DNA from: Himantopus leucocephalus
Taxonomy: Eukaryota; Chordata; Aves; Charadriiformes; Recurvirostridae
NCBI GenBank assembly: GCA_003993805.1
Contig: RSEF01000004.1
Span: 18,398,086-18,462,085 of the forward strand
Length of the DNA stretch: 64,000 nt
Reading direction: 5' to 3'
The position numbers and the translations under genes were made by a program. Shown here in pieces: positions 11,601 through 23,700 of this stretch (its first letter is position 1; every line of letters begins with the position of its first letter). The notes under the pieces were generated by a model. That model did no database searches and was not told the origin of the DNA. It was given only the letters and a program-made list of their open reading frames with translations.

Positions 11601-12747
11601 GGCTACAACCCTGATCTACAAAAAGGGCGGTCTTCAGACATGTATATAAAACGACATCACCTGACATGCATCTGCATCCTACACTATCTGGTGTACTAGC
11701 AAGGAGACTACACTCTATTTTGGATCCATATACTCTTCCCTATTAAATTGTTCATGCACTTCTTATGTTTTGCTTTACGGGATGTCAGTGCAGCTGTGAA
11801 GCGATGAATTTCACCTCAAATCCATTCCTATCATGCCATAATCCATTTCTGAGCCACGTTTGACTTGTTTGCACAACCATCAACTCTTTTACTTGTAGCT
11901 CCGACATCTCACCTGAGTTCTAGTACGGAACTTGAGCCATTTCTACAATAACACAGATTTTAACCAGTCTTAGGTTGTCACATTGTTTACAAGTACTTTA
12001 AAGGCTGGCTTGCTTGGCTTACTCCTGACATGATGCTTTTATGCAATTAGTTACTCTTTCTCTACTAAGTAGCGAGAACCAGTAGCAGAGTACTGGATTC
12101 CCGGTACTGGATGAGTGTACTGTGCAAAGCACACTCAGTCTTGGAGCCAGATTCACGTTCAGTTCCTTTGGCTGCATTATTTTATGCAAACTAGGCATTG
12201 GCTATAGCTCACAACAGCTTTTCTGAGATTCGTAGGCAAGAAATTAGGGTGTTAGTACAGGCTGAAATGCCGCTAGACTGGTCACGGAATGCAGCTTTGG
12301 AGTGCTTGAGATCTGGCATGGGGATTTTTTTATTTAGTAACATACTTGTCTTTTTAAAAACAAAGCAAGAGGGGGGAAAAAAAACAGCTGTGAAAAAATG
12401 TAGTTGTTTCCTTTTTCCCACAGAAATTATTGGGAAACTTCTTTAATAGCATCAGTGTACAGGGTCAGATTATATTTGGAACAATAATTTTAATAATATC
12501 AATACTTTTAAACAGCAGACCACAAAGACAGAATAATAACATTAGCCATATATTAATAAGTGGATGTAGTAGAGAAATCAGTAGGTTACAGATCAAAGCT
12601 GAGTTTAATGACATAGAAACATGTAAGATTAATCTTGTGTAATTCACTCAAGTATTTGTTTTATACCCTGGGAGCAGTGGTCCGTTTAACAGAGCTTGTG
12701 ACTCTCCCTAAATCTCTGGGGGTTTTTCACTTTGGTTGCTGGGCAGA

Positions 12748-12838
12748 TGGGTGACGTTTGGGCAAGTCACCTCAGCTCTTTGCACTTCAGATTCAGTATC
12801 TTAACAGTATCTGTTAAAGGGATGAAGATGCTTAATTA
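12748..12838 (+). mobile_element. Probable MIR (tRNA-derived SINE) relic, central and 3' part
   Basis: The order GGGTGACGTTTGGGCAAGTC, ACCTCAGCTCTTTGCACTTCAG-like, a TTCAG..ATCTGTTAAA stretch and GGGATGAAGATG follows the well-known MIR central domain (GTGACCTTGGGCAAGTCAC, CTCAGTTTCC, ATCTGTAAAATGGGGAT). About 12 bases appear inserted before CTGTTAAA. Divergence is high, as expected for an ancient amniote SINE in a bird. The tRNA-like head is not convincing in the 80 bases upstream. This was judged by eye; a RepeatMasker alignment would settle it. Confidence 0.6.
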
Positions 12839-15800
12839 GTAAAAGGAATACTGGAATTGCTGACGCTGTATGAGAAACGCAGCTTTGTGAATGCTGTCGT
12901 TATTCAAACATGAGGAGGATTTAGCTGAGGACAAGGTCCTGATTTAATTTATGGTGTGTGTCAATAGACCTACTGTGAATTCACACCTGTTTAAATTAGG
13001 CTTGAATTTGGCTCTTCATAAAAGTCTTGTGTTTAATGCAAGAAAGGGAGAGCGCTGGGATTAATGTGGCTGTTATTTACTGTTATTTTGTAAACAAGCC
13101 AGGCATTAAGCTGATCTCTGGCTTTCTCATTTCTCCGGGAAATTATTACCAACAGCTACATTATAATAACAATACATGCTCTGAGAAGAAGTATGCAAGT
13201 GACTGACTCTCTATGCAGGATTGTGTTTGTAATACCGAATGCTGTATCTGAAGTATTTCCATATCCTGTCACTCTCTATTTACAATGGTGCAATTAAGAA
13301 AATTAGTTACTAATTTGCACGTAGAGCAGTTGGGTCAAATATGTGTAAGTAGCCTTGAAAATATAAAGGTAAACATCAGTCTTTAGTCCCATTCCATCTG
13401 TGCCGTTTAATATTTTTCTCTTCATTCGTACTGTGCTTTACTTTGCCTTTTTATCGTGGCACGGATTGCGTTCGTGTTTGTACAGTCCTGTCTGGTGGAT
13501 GGTTTTAGTCACCGAATAGATTAAGACAACCTCATCCCTTAGAGAAAACGCAGAGCCCCCATGGTGAAATCCCTTCAACTTCGGGAGTTTACTATAGCTT
13601 GTCAGATATTTGAGATATGATACTCTCAGATACTTGACAGAAAAGGGCCAGTAATCTTCCCTTAATAAAAGACTTTTTTCGCTTCTGTTGTGATTTTTTC
13701 ACTTCTAGTGTTGAGATGGTATTTCTGTGTGTTGCTTCTGCTGTTTCAAAGACGCCTCCTCAGCGTCAAAGGAAGCGCACCAATCTCTGCAGTGCCATCG
13801 CAGTGCCTTTGGGGGGGCACTGGAGCAGCCGCCCACACCGGCACTGCTCTGCTGGCGTTGTTAAGAGTGTAAGACGCTTTTGTTGACCCTCAGAGTGGTT
13901 CCTTTGGAAATGTTACTGTCTCAAAGGAAGCATGTAGGTCATCTGAATTGCTTTGGATAAGTGTGAGATGCTTCTGTAAGCGCTGTAAGGTCACCTCAGT
14001 TGTAATACCATGTTCAGTATCTCGCATTGCCCCTAGTATTTACGCCGTTTATGAAATTGCTCATATAGAAATTCAGCTAATGATGAGTTGCTGTTTGTCA
14101 GTATTGCAGGGAAAATTCTGCCTTTTAAAATTACTATCTTCATTACTTTTCTGACTAACAGGGGCATTGCATCTGCATATCTGCTATTTTAATCTTTACA
14201 GTTTTCATATGGTATATTAAAATCAATACATAATGTTAAAACATTCCCTTTCTTTTGTTTCTCTTTTTAAGTACAACAAACACTAATTTAAAGACAAATA
14301 TCAAGCAGTATTTAATATTTTACATGGAAGATAATGAAACAGTATTTAGAATGTAGCAGAAATATTTTTTTATATTCCATAATCCGAATTACCTTTACCC
14401 ACAGCATAGAAAAAAGTATCTGTGCATTTGCACAAGGTTGTGTAATATTTTTAGCCCTGCAGTTTTGTTTTCTTTCATGGGTAGCTAAAAGAGGGGAGGG
14501 AGGGAAGCTTAAGGAGAACAGTCAGGTCTAATTTTTATCCCGGAAATGAGTAACTTGGCATTACAGCTCAAAAAAAAATGATTTGCCTTTCCTCCCCTGT
14601 GTTACGCAGAAATGGCCGTGGATGTGGCTTAAGGAGCCTGTAGCAATATAATTATTTCTCCTTCTTTCTTTTAAATCTTTTTGACTTTCTCGGATGGAAA
14701 TGAGTGTGCAGCAAAAGTATTTCCACAAGTATTTTACAGTGCAAAAGGGTGTTGCGGTGCTGCTGCAGTTGTTGGGAACTGAGTTGATGTAGGCTGCCAC
14801 AGGGGGAAGAGATGGGATGGGATGGATAGGCAGCAAAGCGCCTGCCTTCCCTCGGAGTGCTGCAGTGCAGGAGTGTGAGGATTATCTGACTCTTCGTTTC
14901 AGCAATCTTTGTGAGACTAGGGGGACGCTGAACAAAATACTTCTTCTGTTGTTAAACATTTACCATGAATTCTACATGAGGACATCTCTGGACTAGTGTG
15001 TGGCTGGGAACACTTCCATTCTAAACAAGCAACATGTCTATCCCAATGTTTTATTTATGTTGTTTTATTATTAAGTTTATAATATGTTTTCTTTCTCATC
15101 TCTTTTGGTTAAAATTTAAAATGTATTAGAAGATCAGAAATCTGCTTTACAGAAGCAACCTGCAGTTACATTTTATATGTATGTCCTTTGGAATAAATGA
15201 ATAAACTATGTATTTTAGTTTCATGTTGGTTTAGTTTAATACTTATGTTGAAATATAAGCAATTCTCCCTTATATGTCTTAAAATGTAAATGTTCCTGAC
15301 AGTTGGAACCTGGTTTTCATCAAAGTTTGCGATGTTCTGCTGAAAGCTGCCAGTGGAACATCATTAGTGCAAAATAAGGCTAACAGAAAAACTTGTGAAC
15401 TCTGATCGTAGAAGGTTATAGTTAAGGCTACTAAATAAATAAGATCAAATTACTTTAATTTGCTTCCTTATACCCTCAGCCAGTATGGTCTTAAATACAA
15501 AGATATCTAGAGCTTTTTTCTTCCCCTAGCAAAATGCTTTTCAGTTATTCCAAACTGTATTACTGTAAGTGAGATAAAAAGAAAGAATCTGGCAAATGAG
15601 TACAGGATTGGCAGAAAAGTGGAAAATACTGACAAATTATCCTTTTAGGGTCTAGCAAGGTTTAATCTAAATATCATTTCTTCTTGACAGTATGAAATCT
15701 TCTAAGAATGTATTGTCGAACTACCATGGATGACAAAAGATTGCTCATTCTTCCTCTTCAGCCTTTTTTTCATTTTTACCCATTTAATTCCTTGTGTATT

Positions 15801-18800
15801 AAATTACATGAGAAAGTCTTATCTTCCATTTTCAAATTTGTTAGTATTTCATTTCCTCTTGGGCTTAGGAGTGAGATGAAGATCAGCATAAATCTGTATT
15901 ACTCAGAGTTACAAACATTAGCATATCCTCATCTTACAAATGGGGGAAGTATTGATAGTAGCAAAGAGCTTTGGTCAGACCATCTAGAAGAAACATGGAG
16001 ACAGTGGCTGCTTCCCATGGGTGCAGCCTTCATAGTCTTCTAAGGTTGAAAGCGAAACCAAACGTATTAGACTATTTCTTATTTCTGCAATAGAAAATAG
16101 GATAGGAATGAGAGGTTGTATAAGAAATTACAGTTGGTTTGTACAGAGTAATGCAGATTTGAATACTGCTTGTTTCAACTTGCTTTCTTGTACAGGTCTT
16201 ACGAAATGAAATTCAGTATTTTAGATATTAGTTTTGTTTTCTTTAATCATACCTAGCTCTACACCCTGACTTTATATTTTGTAACATGAGCATAAGAGGA
16301 ATTGTGTATAATTAGCTCTTCCAGAATATGGGTCTGGAAGTACTGAATAATTCCTGCAGGCTGCTTCCTCTCCGTACCAGCTGGTTTTGAGTAATATTTT
16401 AATTAGATTCGCATATTCTGATGACTAATTATATTGCTGGTGTTGTTTCTTTATCTTAAGTTTCTACTCCAGATGATTTGCAATGTAGATTTTGTACAGT
16501 GCTTCGCAACGCTGACTTTCAATTGAGCAGCACGTGTCGGCATCCGATCGTAAGTCGTTCGCCATGAGATGTGTTGGCAGTACAGAGGAGGAGCCCTTTG
16601 GGCAGCAGAAACCAAACGTTGTGAAGTAACTATGTTCCTTTGCCATGGGTGTTACCCGGAAAAGGAGCTGGGGAAAGTCAGTGATCTGGAGGTTCCTTTA
16701 TTCCATGAAACCACACTTCCTAAAAGACTTGTACGGGGGAGGAAATACCTGGAAGTGAGGATGGCTTAGGGCATCAGGTTGGGGTTGTTCAGCTCTGTTG
16801 CTAGAAACCTTGCTAAAAACTACCAAAAGCATGTAAGAAACCCAGGGGACGAAAGTTAAGGGTACTTTTAAACTGTGTATAGTATTTATTTCGGTTCATA
16901 GCACTCCTCCCTCCCCACCTCATCAGTTTTGTCCATTAGAGGGGTTTTATATCTTCTGTGACATCGTTAGAAATGTAATCAAGACAGCATGGTGCACTGG
17001 AACTAAAAGAAGAAAAAGCATCAGTATTGTAACTACAGGCAAGTTAAGAGAGAAATGTTTGTATCTATTAAATGTCCTCCTATCCCCAAATGATATGCAC
17101 GTTAAACAAGTGTGAACACATGAATATCAATGATTTTGAATTTCTGAGACTCCAGCTACTAGACTTTCTCCCTATTTTTCTTTCTTTGAAGATATAGTTT
17201 TAGCATTGGTTGTGCTCATAAATACTGGAGAGTACAACTCCAGTTTGATGCAGCCAATGTTGTCTTATCTTGGGGGTATATTTGTGGAACAGTTGAATGT
17301 TACTGATGAACTGTTAATTTTCTTTTGGCTTTTGAATCCAGTCGTTGTAATGAGCATTGCCAAATGTTGCTTTGGGCTTGTTTACATCAATGTAGTAAGC
17401 ATGTCACTTGCTTTGAAGCTGAAATGAATTCACATTTGTAAATGAGCTTGGAATATTTCATGGTGATTTATTCTTGTCTTTTGCAAAATATTGTTACATT
17501 TCCTATCAATCAAGTACCATGGCCAAGGAAGAGTCGAAGGTATCTTTCCTGTAGGAATGGGTGAAGCCATTTCTTTAATGAACCTGCTGTTAAAGAGAGA
17601 GTTGCTGCGTGGTGTGGTGGGTTTGCCTGTAGGATCTTCACCGTATTGTCACTCCACTTAGCTGTAACTCACTGGTGGGTTGTTTAGCGTTCATAACTGT
17701 ATTAAGTGGCGCTCTCCTACACTCTCAAGCAATGCCTTTGTCTTACGGAAGGAAAGATAGCAAGCAAAAAGGGGTCTTTGTGCCACAAACACACCCCAGG
17801 TTTTCCATGATTAGTAAGTGGAGCAAAACACATTTAATCAGAAGGGTATTATTCACATCTTTCAATGTAGCTTTTAAACTGTAAATGCAATATGAGTTTC
17901 CCTCTCTGCCTACAATTATTTTTGTGTAAATGTAAAATATAAACTAATACATGCACTTTATGTGTACTAAAGCCATGCTAAGTGTTGTTTACGCTTAAGT
18001 GCCCTTCTTATTGCTTTGTCCAACAGCGATTTCAATTGGCACTTTTGGTTTGAGGACATCGTATTTGACTAACTTTTCCCCAAACAGTGCTTTTGAGACA
18101 GCGAACTTTTTGTTATTGTCCAGTCATGCTAAGCTCTTTTAGAGCAAGTATTTTACTGTTTGTTGAAGTGGCAGAATCATAATGCATGCTTTGAATTTAT
18201 GTTTTTCTACATAACTTGGTATAAACGTACTTTCTCACTGTGCAACTGGAGGTATCTGATGTAGTTTACTTAAATTGAATCTTATTTGATTTGAATCTGC
18301 TTGAACTGTTGACGTTGGGATCACGTAATAGAGCTGCTTGCTAGTCGTGCATTGTCGTGGGATCCGATGAGTGGTACGGTATTCACAGTTCAGCACTAGA
18401 GACTTCTCAATTGTTTTCTTTGTGACAAAACAATTTATGGATTCTTGCATCTTTCGATTACCACAAAAATCTTAGCTGCAGAATGTACTTGAATAACAGC
18501 TACTGTTGCAGGTTCTCAAACTCTTTCATAAGATGGTGGTGTATTTTGTGATTTCTTCTAGCTGGTGGTCTGCATGAGCCAGATCTTACTGATTGCAGTG
18601 AGGCTGCATTTCGGGGTTGGCAGTGGATTGCATTCTCTCATCCGTTGTCAGACAGGGATGCTGCTTTAGGTTGTGCTGGTGATCACAGGTAGGGGTGGAA
18701 CTCTTGCTCTGAAGGGAAAGAGCACCCGGTGAAGGAAAAATATCCACATTTATTTCTACGTACTTGAGAATTTTTCTCAAGAGACTAATAAAAAGCTCCT

Positions 18801-20773
18801 AGAATATTACATGATTTCCTTTTATAAGGAAGATGATTGTGATGAAGTCTCATTTGTAGTCGCAGAAACTGCTTTTGAAAGGTTGAGCTAGAGGTAGTGA
18901 ACATGCACCTGGCTTACGATGGTGGTTGCCTTCCTGGTATAATTATAAACGGCTTGGCTGAGGCCTGGCCAGGGGTCATGTCTTGCTAAGTAAGGTGATG
19001 TATGTTTTCTTTGTAGTAGCTCGTTCGGATTAGTTCAGCATAAATAAAAAGTCATGTTTAGGTACGGCATTGCAACCTAGATTTCCCTTTTGAGGAATGG
19101 GGCAACAATATAGTCAACTTACTCAGGTCTTACATGCTATCTTGACTCTCAAGATACCTTTTTGTCTCAGTAGCCTGAATGTGACTGCAAGTGACGTAGT
19201 GAGAGAGGAGCTGGAAGCTGCTGTTCTGAGGCAGATGCCACCCTCAGGTGTTCGCGGTGTCTGTTTGCTGAGGCAGTGTGTTCGGGGTTAGCTGTTGGTG
19301 TTCTGCCAAGGCCCTGCTGGCTTCTGGGGGCTTCTCGGTGCCAGTGGCGTAAGGGATGCTGCAGTCCTGAGAAATCTGCCTGCTTTGATAAGAAGAGAAT
19401 ATGAGAGCTGATCTGTGGTACAGGTTGCACGAGAAAGCCTTTGCATCCCACCTCTCCCTTGCCCCGGTTTAGCATCAAACTACTTAAGGGTTTGGCACCT
19501 TTTTCAAAAATCCTCAGCCCTTCCCTCTCCCGGCTCAGAAGTCAGTACGAACGCAGCTGTTCCGCCCCATTGCTTCAATAGAGGGAGGCCTTCCCTCCCG
19601 TTTTGTGCGAGTTTGTGTGCCAGCGAGTGCTGGGGAGCGTTTGTGAAGGTGGGCACGGTGGCTGCAGTCAGCCAGGGCTTCGCTGCTGAAGGCGATACAG
19701 CCCCAGTGTTTTTCTTCCAGAGCCTCCGCAATTATTCACGGTTTAGAATTGCAGTTCTTCCCTTCTAACGAGGGGCGCTGCCCAAATGCTTTTTTGTGAT
19801 GTGCTCAATGTGTCTACAACTATCTTTTATGGCTTTGCCCGTGGGGAAAAAATATAATTGAGTCATTCTTCCTCAAGCCTGCGTGGCCGCGTTCAGTCAG
19901 TACAATGTTCATCTCGACATTCCTATTGATGGTTGCATTGATTATTTTTCTTCTAGCCTGTGATTCTGCCTCCATTCTAGCTTTTTAATTTTTATAGTTC
20001 ACTTCCTTTTGAACAGCAAATTCAGCTGTGTTTGGTTGTGTGCATATTTTGTTAGAAATATAATCTCCTGAATGCAGATTTCTCCATAGTAGCTAATAAC
20101 CTGCAGTACTTGAAAGCTCCTTTTTCCTTTTATAACTTATCTTTTCCAATACATTTTCTGATTACTGCACTACAGTTCGATTTTTATTGGATCATTTTAG
20201 AGCATAATAATTTATTTCTGATCCCTAGTACCTCTCGTCCATGTCTGAAGTGGTCCACATTATTTCAGTCACTCTTTTTGTTTACGTCTTTTCTCTGAAG
20301 ACAGTCTTCTGCGTTTTGTCTCAAAATATCTTTCTGGCTGGCATCGCCATTTTAGTCTTGTGATATCCAATTTCCTTTTAATACAAAATCAAATAGAGAG
20401 CATTTTCTGTACTTTACCAGCCAACTAGAGCTGAATTTTTTGAGCTTTCCTATAGGTATCTTGTAAATTGGTTGGTCGCTAATAATGGCAAAACCCCTAA
20501 ATCATTAAAGAGATGGAAAATAAAACGAAAAAAAAAAGTAGAAAGTTTAATACTGAATGCATTTTTAAACAATACTACAGCTGTTCATACAATAAACATA
20601 TTTATATGGAATTACTTTAGAATTTAATAATGCTTACTAATGTTAAATATAGAGCCATAATAAGTAAACAGTCTAAATCAGTTGGGGTTTTGCGTAAATC
20701 TTTGTAGAATTATTTGTTCATTCATTGCTTCTGTAACAGATTAGAAAGAATAATTACCTACCTTCTGCTTGGG

Positions 20774-20794
20774 AAAAAAAAAAAAAAAAAAAAA
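20774..20794 (+). repeat. Poly-A run (21 A)
   Basis: An uninterrupted run of about 21 A, followed by CAAACACATATCC. I found no repeat body or recognisable cDNA immediately 5' of it, so a retroposed origin is not supported. Confidence 0.9.
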
Positions 20795-23700
20795 CAAACA
20801 CATATCCACTCACATTGCAGAAAGCTACGTCAAAGCCTGCAGTTTCCGCAGGTTTCTCTCTCAGGCTCAGTAGGAACTCTTAAGATACTGAATCGTGGCC
20901 AACCTCATGGCAAGAAGCCTCTGTAAAGAGAAATGGCAGCAAGTTGCCATTTTCAAATGGTTTCAGATTCTTTTCTTCCAAAGCTTTAGGTTTGTGCGGT
21001 CATGAAACAAGACATAATTCCTGGCTGTGAACTCATGTAAATTGGTCCAGGCTGTAGACAGCTGGCACAGCTCAGGTTGGAGGTTCCCACTGGGGAAATT
21101 TGCACTGGGAGTCAGAACGCAGGAACAGGCGTAACCTGCAGCCAGCTTGGAAGCAGCAAGGAAGGGATAGTCCACGAAGTTGAGATGTTTGGCCGTTAGC
21201 TTTGCCAGCTCAGATCATGTTTTGATGATAGTCTTTGACAGCAGTTCCCTGTAACACCAAAAGACCCGTAGTCTCCTGCACTGCTCTCCCTGTCGTTGCT
21301 GCCCTTTCAGTATGTAATGATGTAATTTGCAGTTTTGTATGCCAGTAGGAAAAAAAAACCAGTAGTTGAGCACTCTTTGAAGTGTAGTTGTCTAGTTCAG
21401 GTGTACAGCATAGCTGCCAAGAACACGTGGCAGGAGCTTCCCATCCTGCTGCTTTCCCTCCTTCCTGCCGTAATGTTCTGTGGTTGCTTGCCTCTCTTAA
21501 CGTCTCCTTAGGTCCTCTGAGGACATCAACACATCTCTGTGATGACATTGATGAAGTCTTTGATAATACTCCAAAGCTTGAATCCCAGATAAGTATCAGT
21601 GTGCTGGTAAAGCTGAAAAACCAGGCTAACTCAAGTCAAGAAGTGGAAACATGAGGTGCTAAATTAGTTTTAAAACATCTGTATAATTTTCTGAAGCAAT
21701 CATTGCTGCAGAACTAGAGAACTTGCTAATACTCCTGTGATGCAGAGAGATATCTTTTGAAGTGTATGTCAACCTCCTTGCGCATCACCTTCTAGGATGC
21801 AAGTTTGGGGTTGGCTGCGTTGCCTGTTCTGGGAGGTGTCAAACACACACCTGCGCTGTCTCAATACAGCTGCTACGTGTAGCAGCTTAAACAGTCTGAG
21901 TCCTGGCGGCATTTATATACCTCATAAATGTGAGTGGTTGCACTGAAATCAATCGCTACGCAAATTAAAAAGGTAAGCAGGTGAAAAGTGTGGAATTTGT
22001 TTATCTCGGTTGATAAATTGGCTATTGGTTTTTAGCTTGACTTGCACAACTGATACATCAAAATTTCAGTTAATTGGAAGCGTTTCAAAATTCCTCAGAT
22101 TAGAGAATTCCTCCTCTTGTTTTCATATATTGATCCATGTGCAAATACAAGAAAAGCAAACATCCCAAAAAGCAGCTGACTGGGCAGTTGAGCGTTTGCT
22201 CCCGTTCATATGAATGATAATTGTATTTGGAGGAGTTCTTCCACTGGCTTATGTCAAGCAGCTTGTGTTGGTAATTTCAGATTTGGACCCTTCTTTGGAT
22301 GCTTCCAATGAGCCACCAGAGCAGGACGAAGACAAGTAGGGGCAGTTGCCTAGAAATTCCCCCACTACAAGTAGGTCTTTCTTACAGGCTCCCTGTGTTT
22401 GGATGATTTAATTACTTCTAAAAATATCTTCTCCATGTTTGTTTTAGAGATAGTGATCTGAAAACAGATGGCAAATATTTTAATGTATTTGTTTTTCTGA
22501 TCGGTCATTTTATTTCCTTAAGAATAGCCGAACAAGGAACAACCTTCTACTAATCTAACCTGATTGATTTGAAATGCCTGCCAAATTCAATGGCATTTCG
22601 TAACTCCACGTCTTTGAATGAATTTCTTGACGTTTCTCTTGAATGCAGCTTATTTCTACTAATATGAGGGCACCAGGGGGTTAGTTAGAGACATGCTTCT
22701 GGTTCACCTCAGTTGTGTGATAAGCTGATGACTGTGACTGAAATTAGTAGTCATCCTAGAAGAAAAATAGAGAAGAAGTAGAAAGCCCAGTTTCATTGAG
22801 TGGTCGTTTCAATGGCTGAAACATGACAAATTGTAGTGATGAGAAAGCTGTAGTTATTCCCATTCTGCTGGGTGAAATTTAAATCATTTGGTAATACTCT
22901 GGTTGTGCGCAGTAGTAGTCCTAATCAGAATAAGACACTGTCATAGAAACAGGTCACAAGCGAAGGTTTTAGTTAACTGTGTTAACCTGATCACTTAGCA
23001 GTTTTTTAATCTCCTAAACAGAGCTTCCAGGCAGTGATTTTTATTATTTGTATTACAAGAATGCTAATAGATTCTCCTCAAAATTAAGGCTTATTTTACT
23101 TCACATTACACAGATATGGCTAAAAGATGAGCCAGTCCTCTGAAGAGCCCAAATGGTATACCTATATTGATTATTTTATCTCTGTTATCTTTCACATGTT
23201 CTTTCTGAGCCTTATATAATATGCATAAAGCTCTTCAATACAGAATTTTGTTAACTGCAAAGAGCTTCATTATTATCCTTATCTGTTATTAAGATGGTAT
23301 CAGGTCAGAATTTGCACAAATGTTTAGTTTCTGCGTAAGAAAGCTTTTATTGTGTCAAGGATAATTGGTTTTTGTATTTTTAATTTATTGAAACCTTTGT
23401 TTCCCACACAGTATTTTGGAGCATGAAAGTTGTAACAGTTGAAATAGGGAAGTGGAGCAGACCATTAAAAGTGGTACTTCCTCCCTTTATTGCTGTTGTT
23501 TAGAAACCTTAATTACCAAATATAGTTAAATATAATGTTTTTCATTTTTAAATGATAGACAATATAGATCTTTATTACAATATTAAAATTTAGCCGGTTG
23601 CCTCTTTAATATCTGACGGGTGGGTGGAGCGTAGCATGCCACAGTATCCGTGTTAGGGACATGAAGATCTTTATGCGAAATTGTTGCGAAAGATGTCAGA

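Larger units (their letters stand above)
8029..22280 (+). other. TENM1 downstream intron, part 1
   Basis: No exon was recognised. Contents are the T-rich tract (8094), the G-rich tract (8607), the MIR-like relic (12748) and a poly-A run (20774). A mildly GC-richer block lies at about 19190-19720; its 103-117-codon frames on opposite strands overlap each other and match no family I know. Confidence 0.75.

Noticed and set aside
19415..19768. 117-codon frame with overlapping frames on the other strand
   Set aside because: The block is mildly GC-rich, so stops are rare in all frames. No motif, splice context or known family.
20774..20794. Poly-A tail of a processed pseudogene
   Set aside because: No gene-like sequence directly upstream and no target-site duplication seen.
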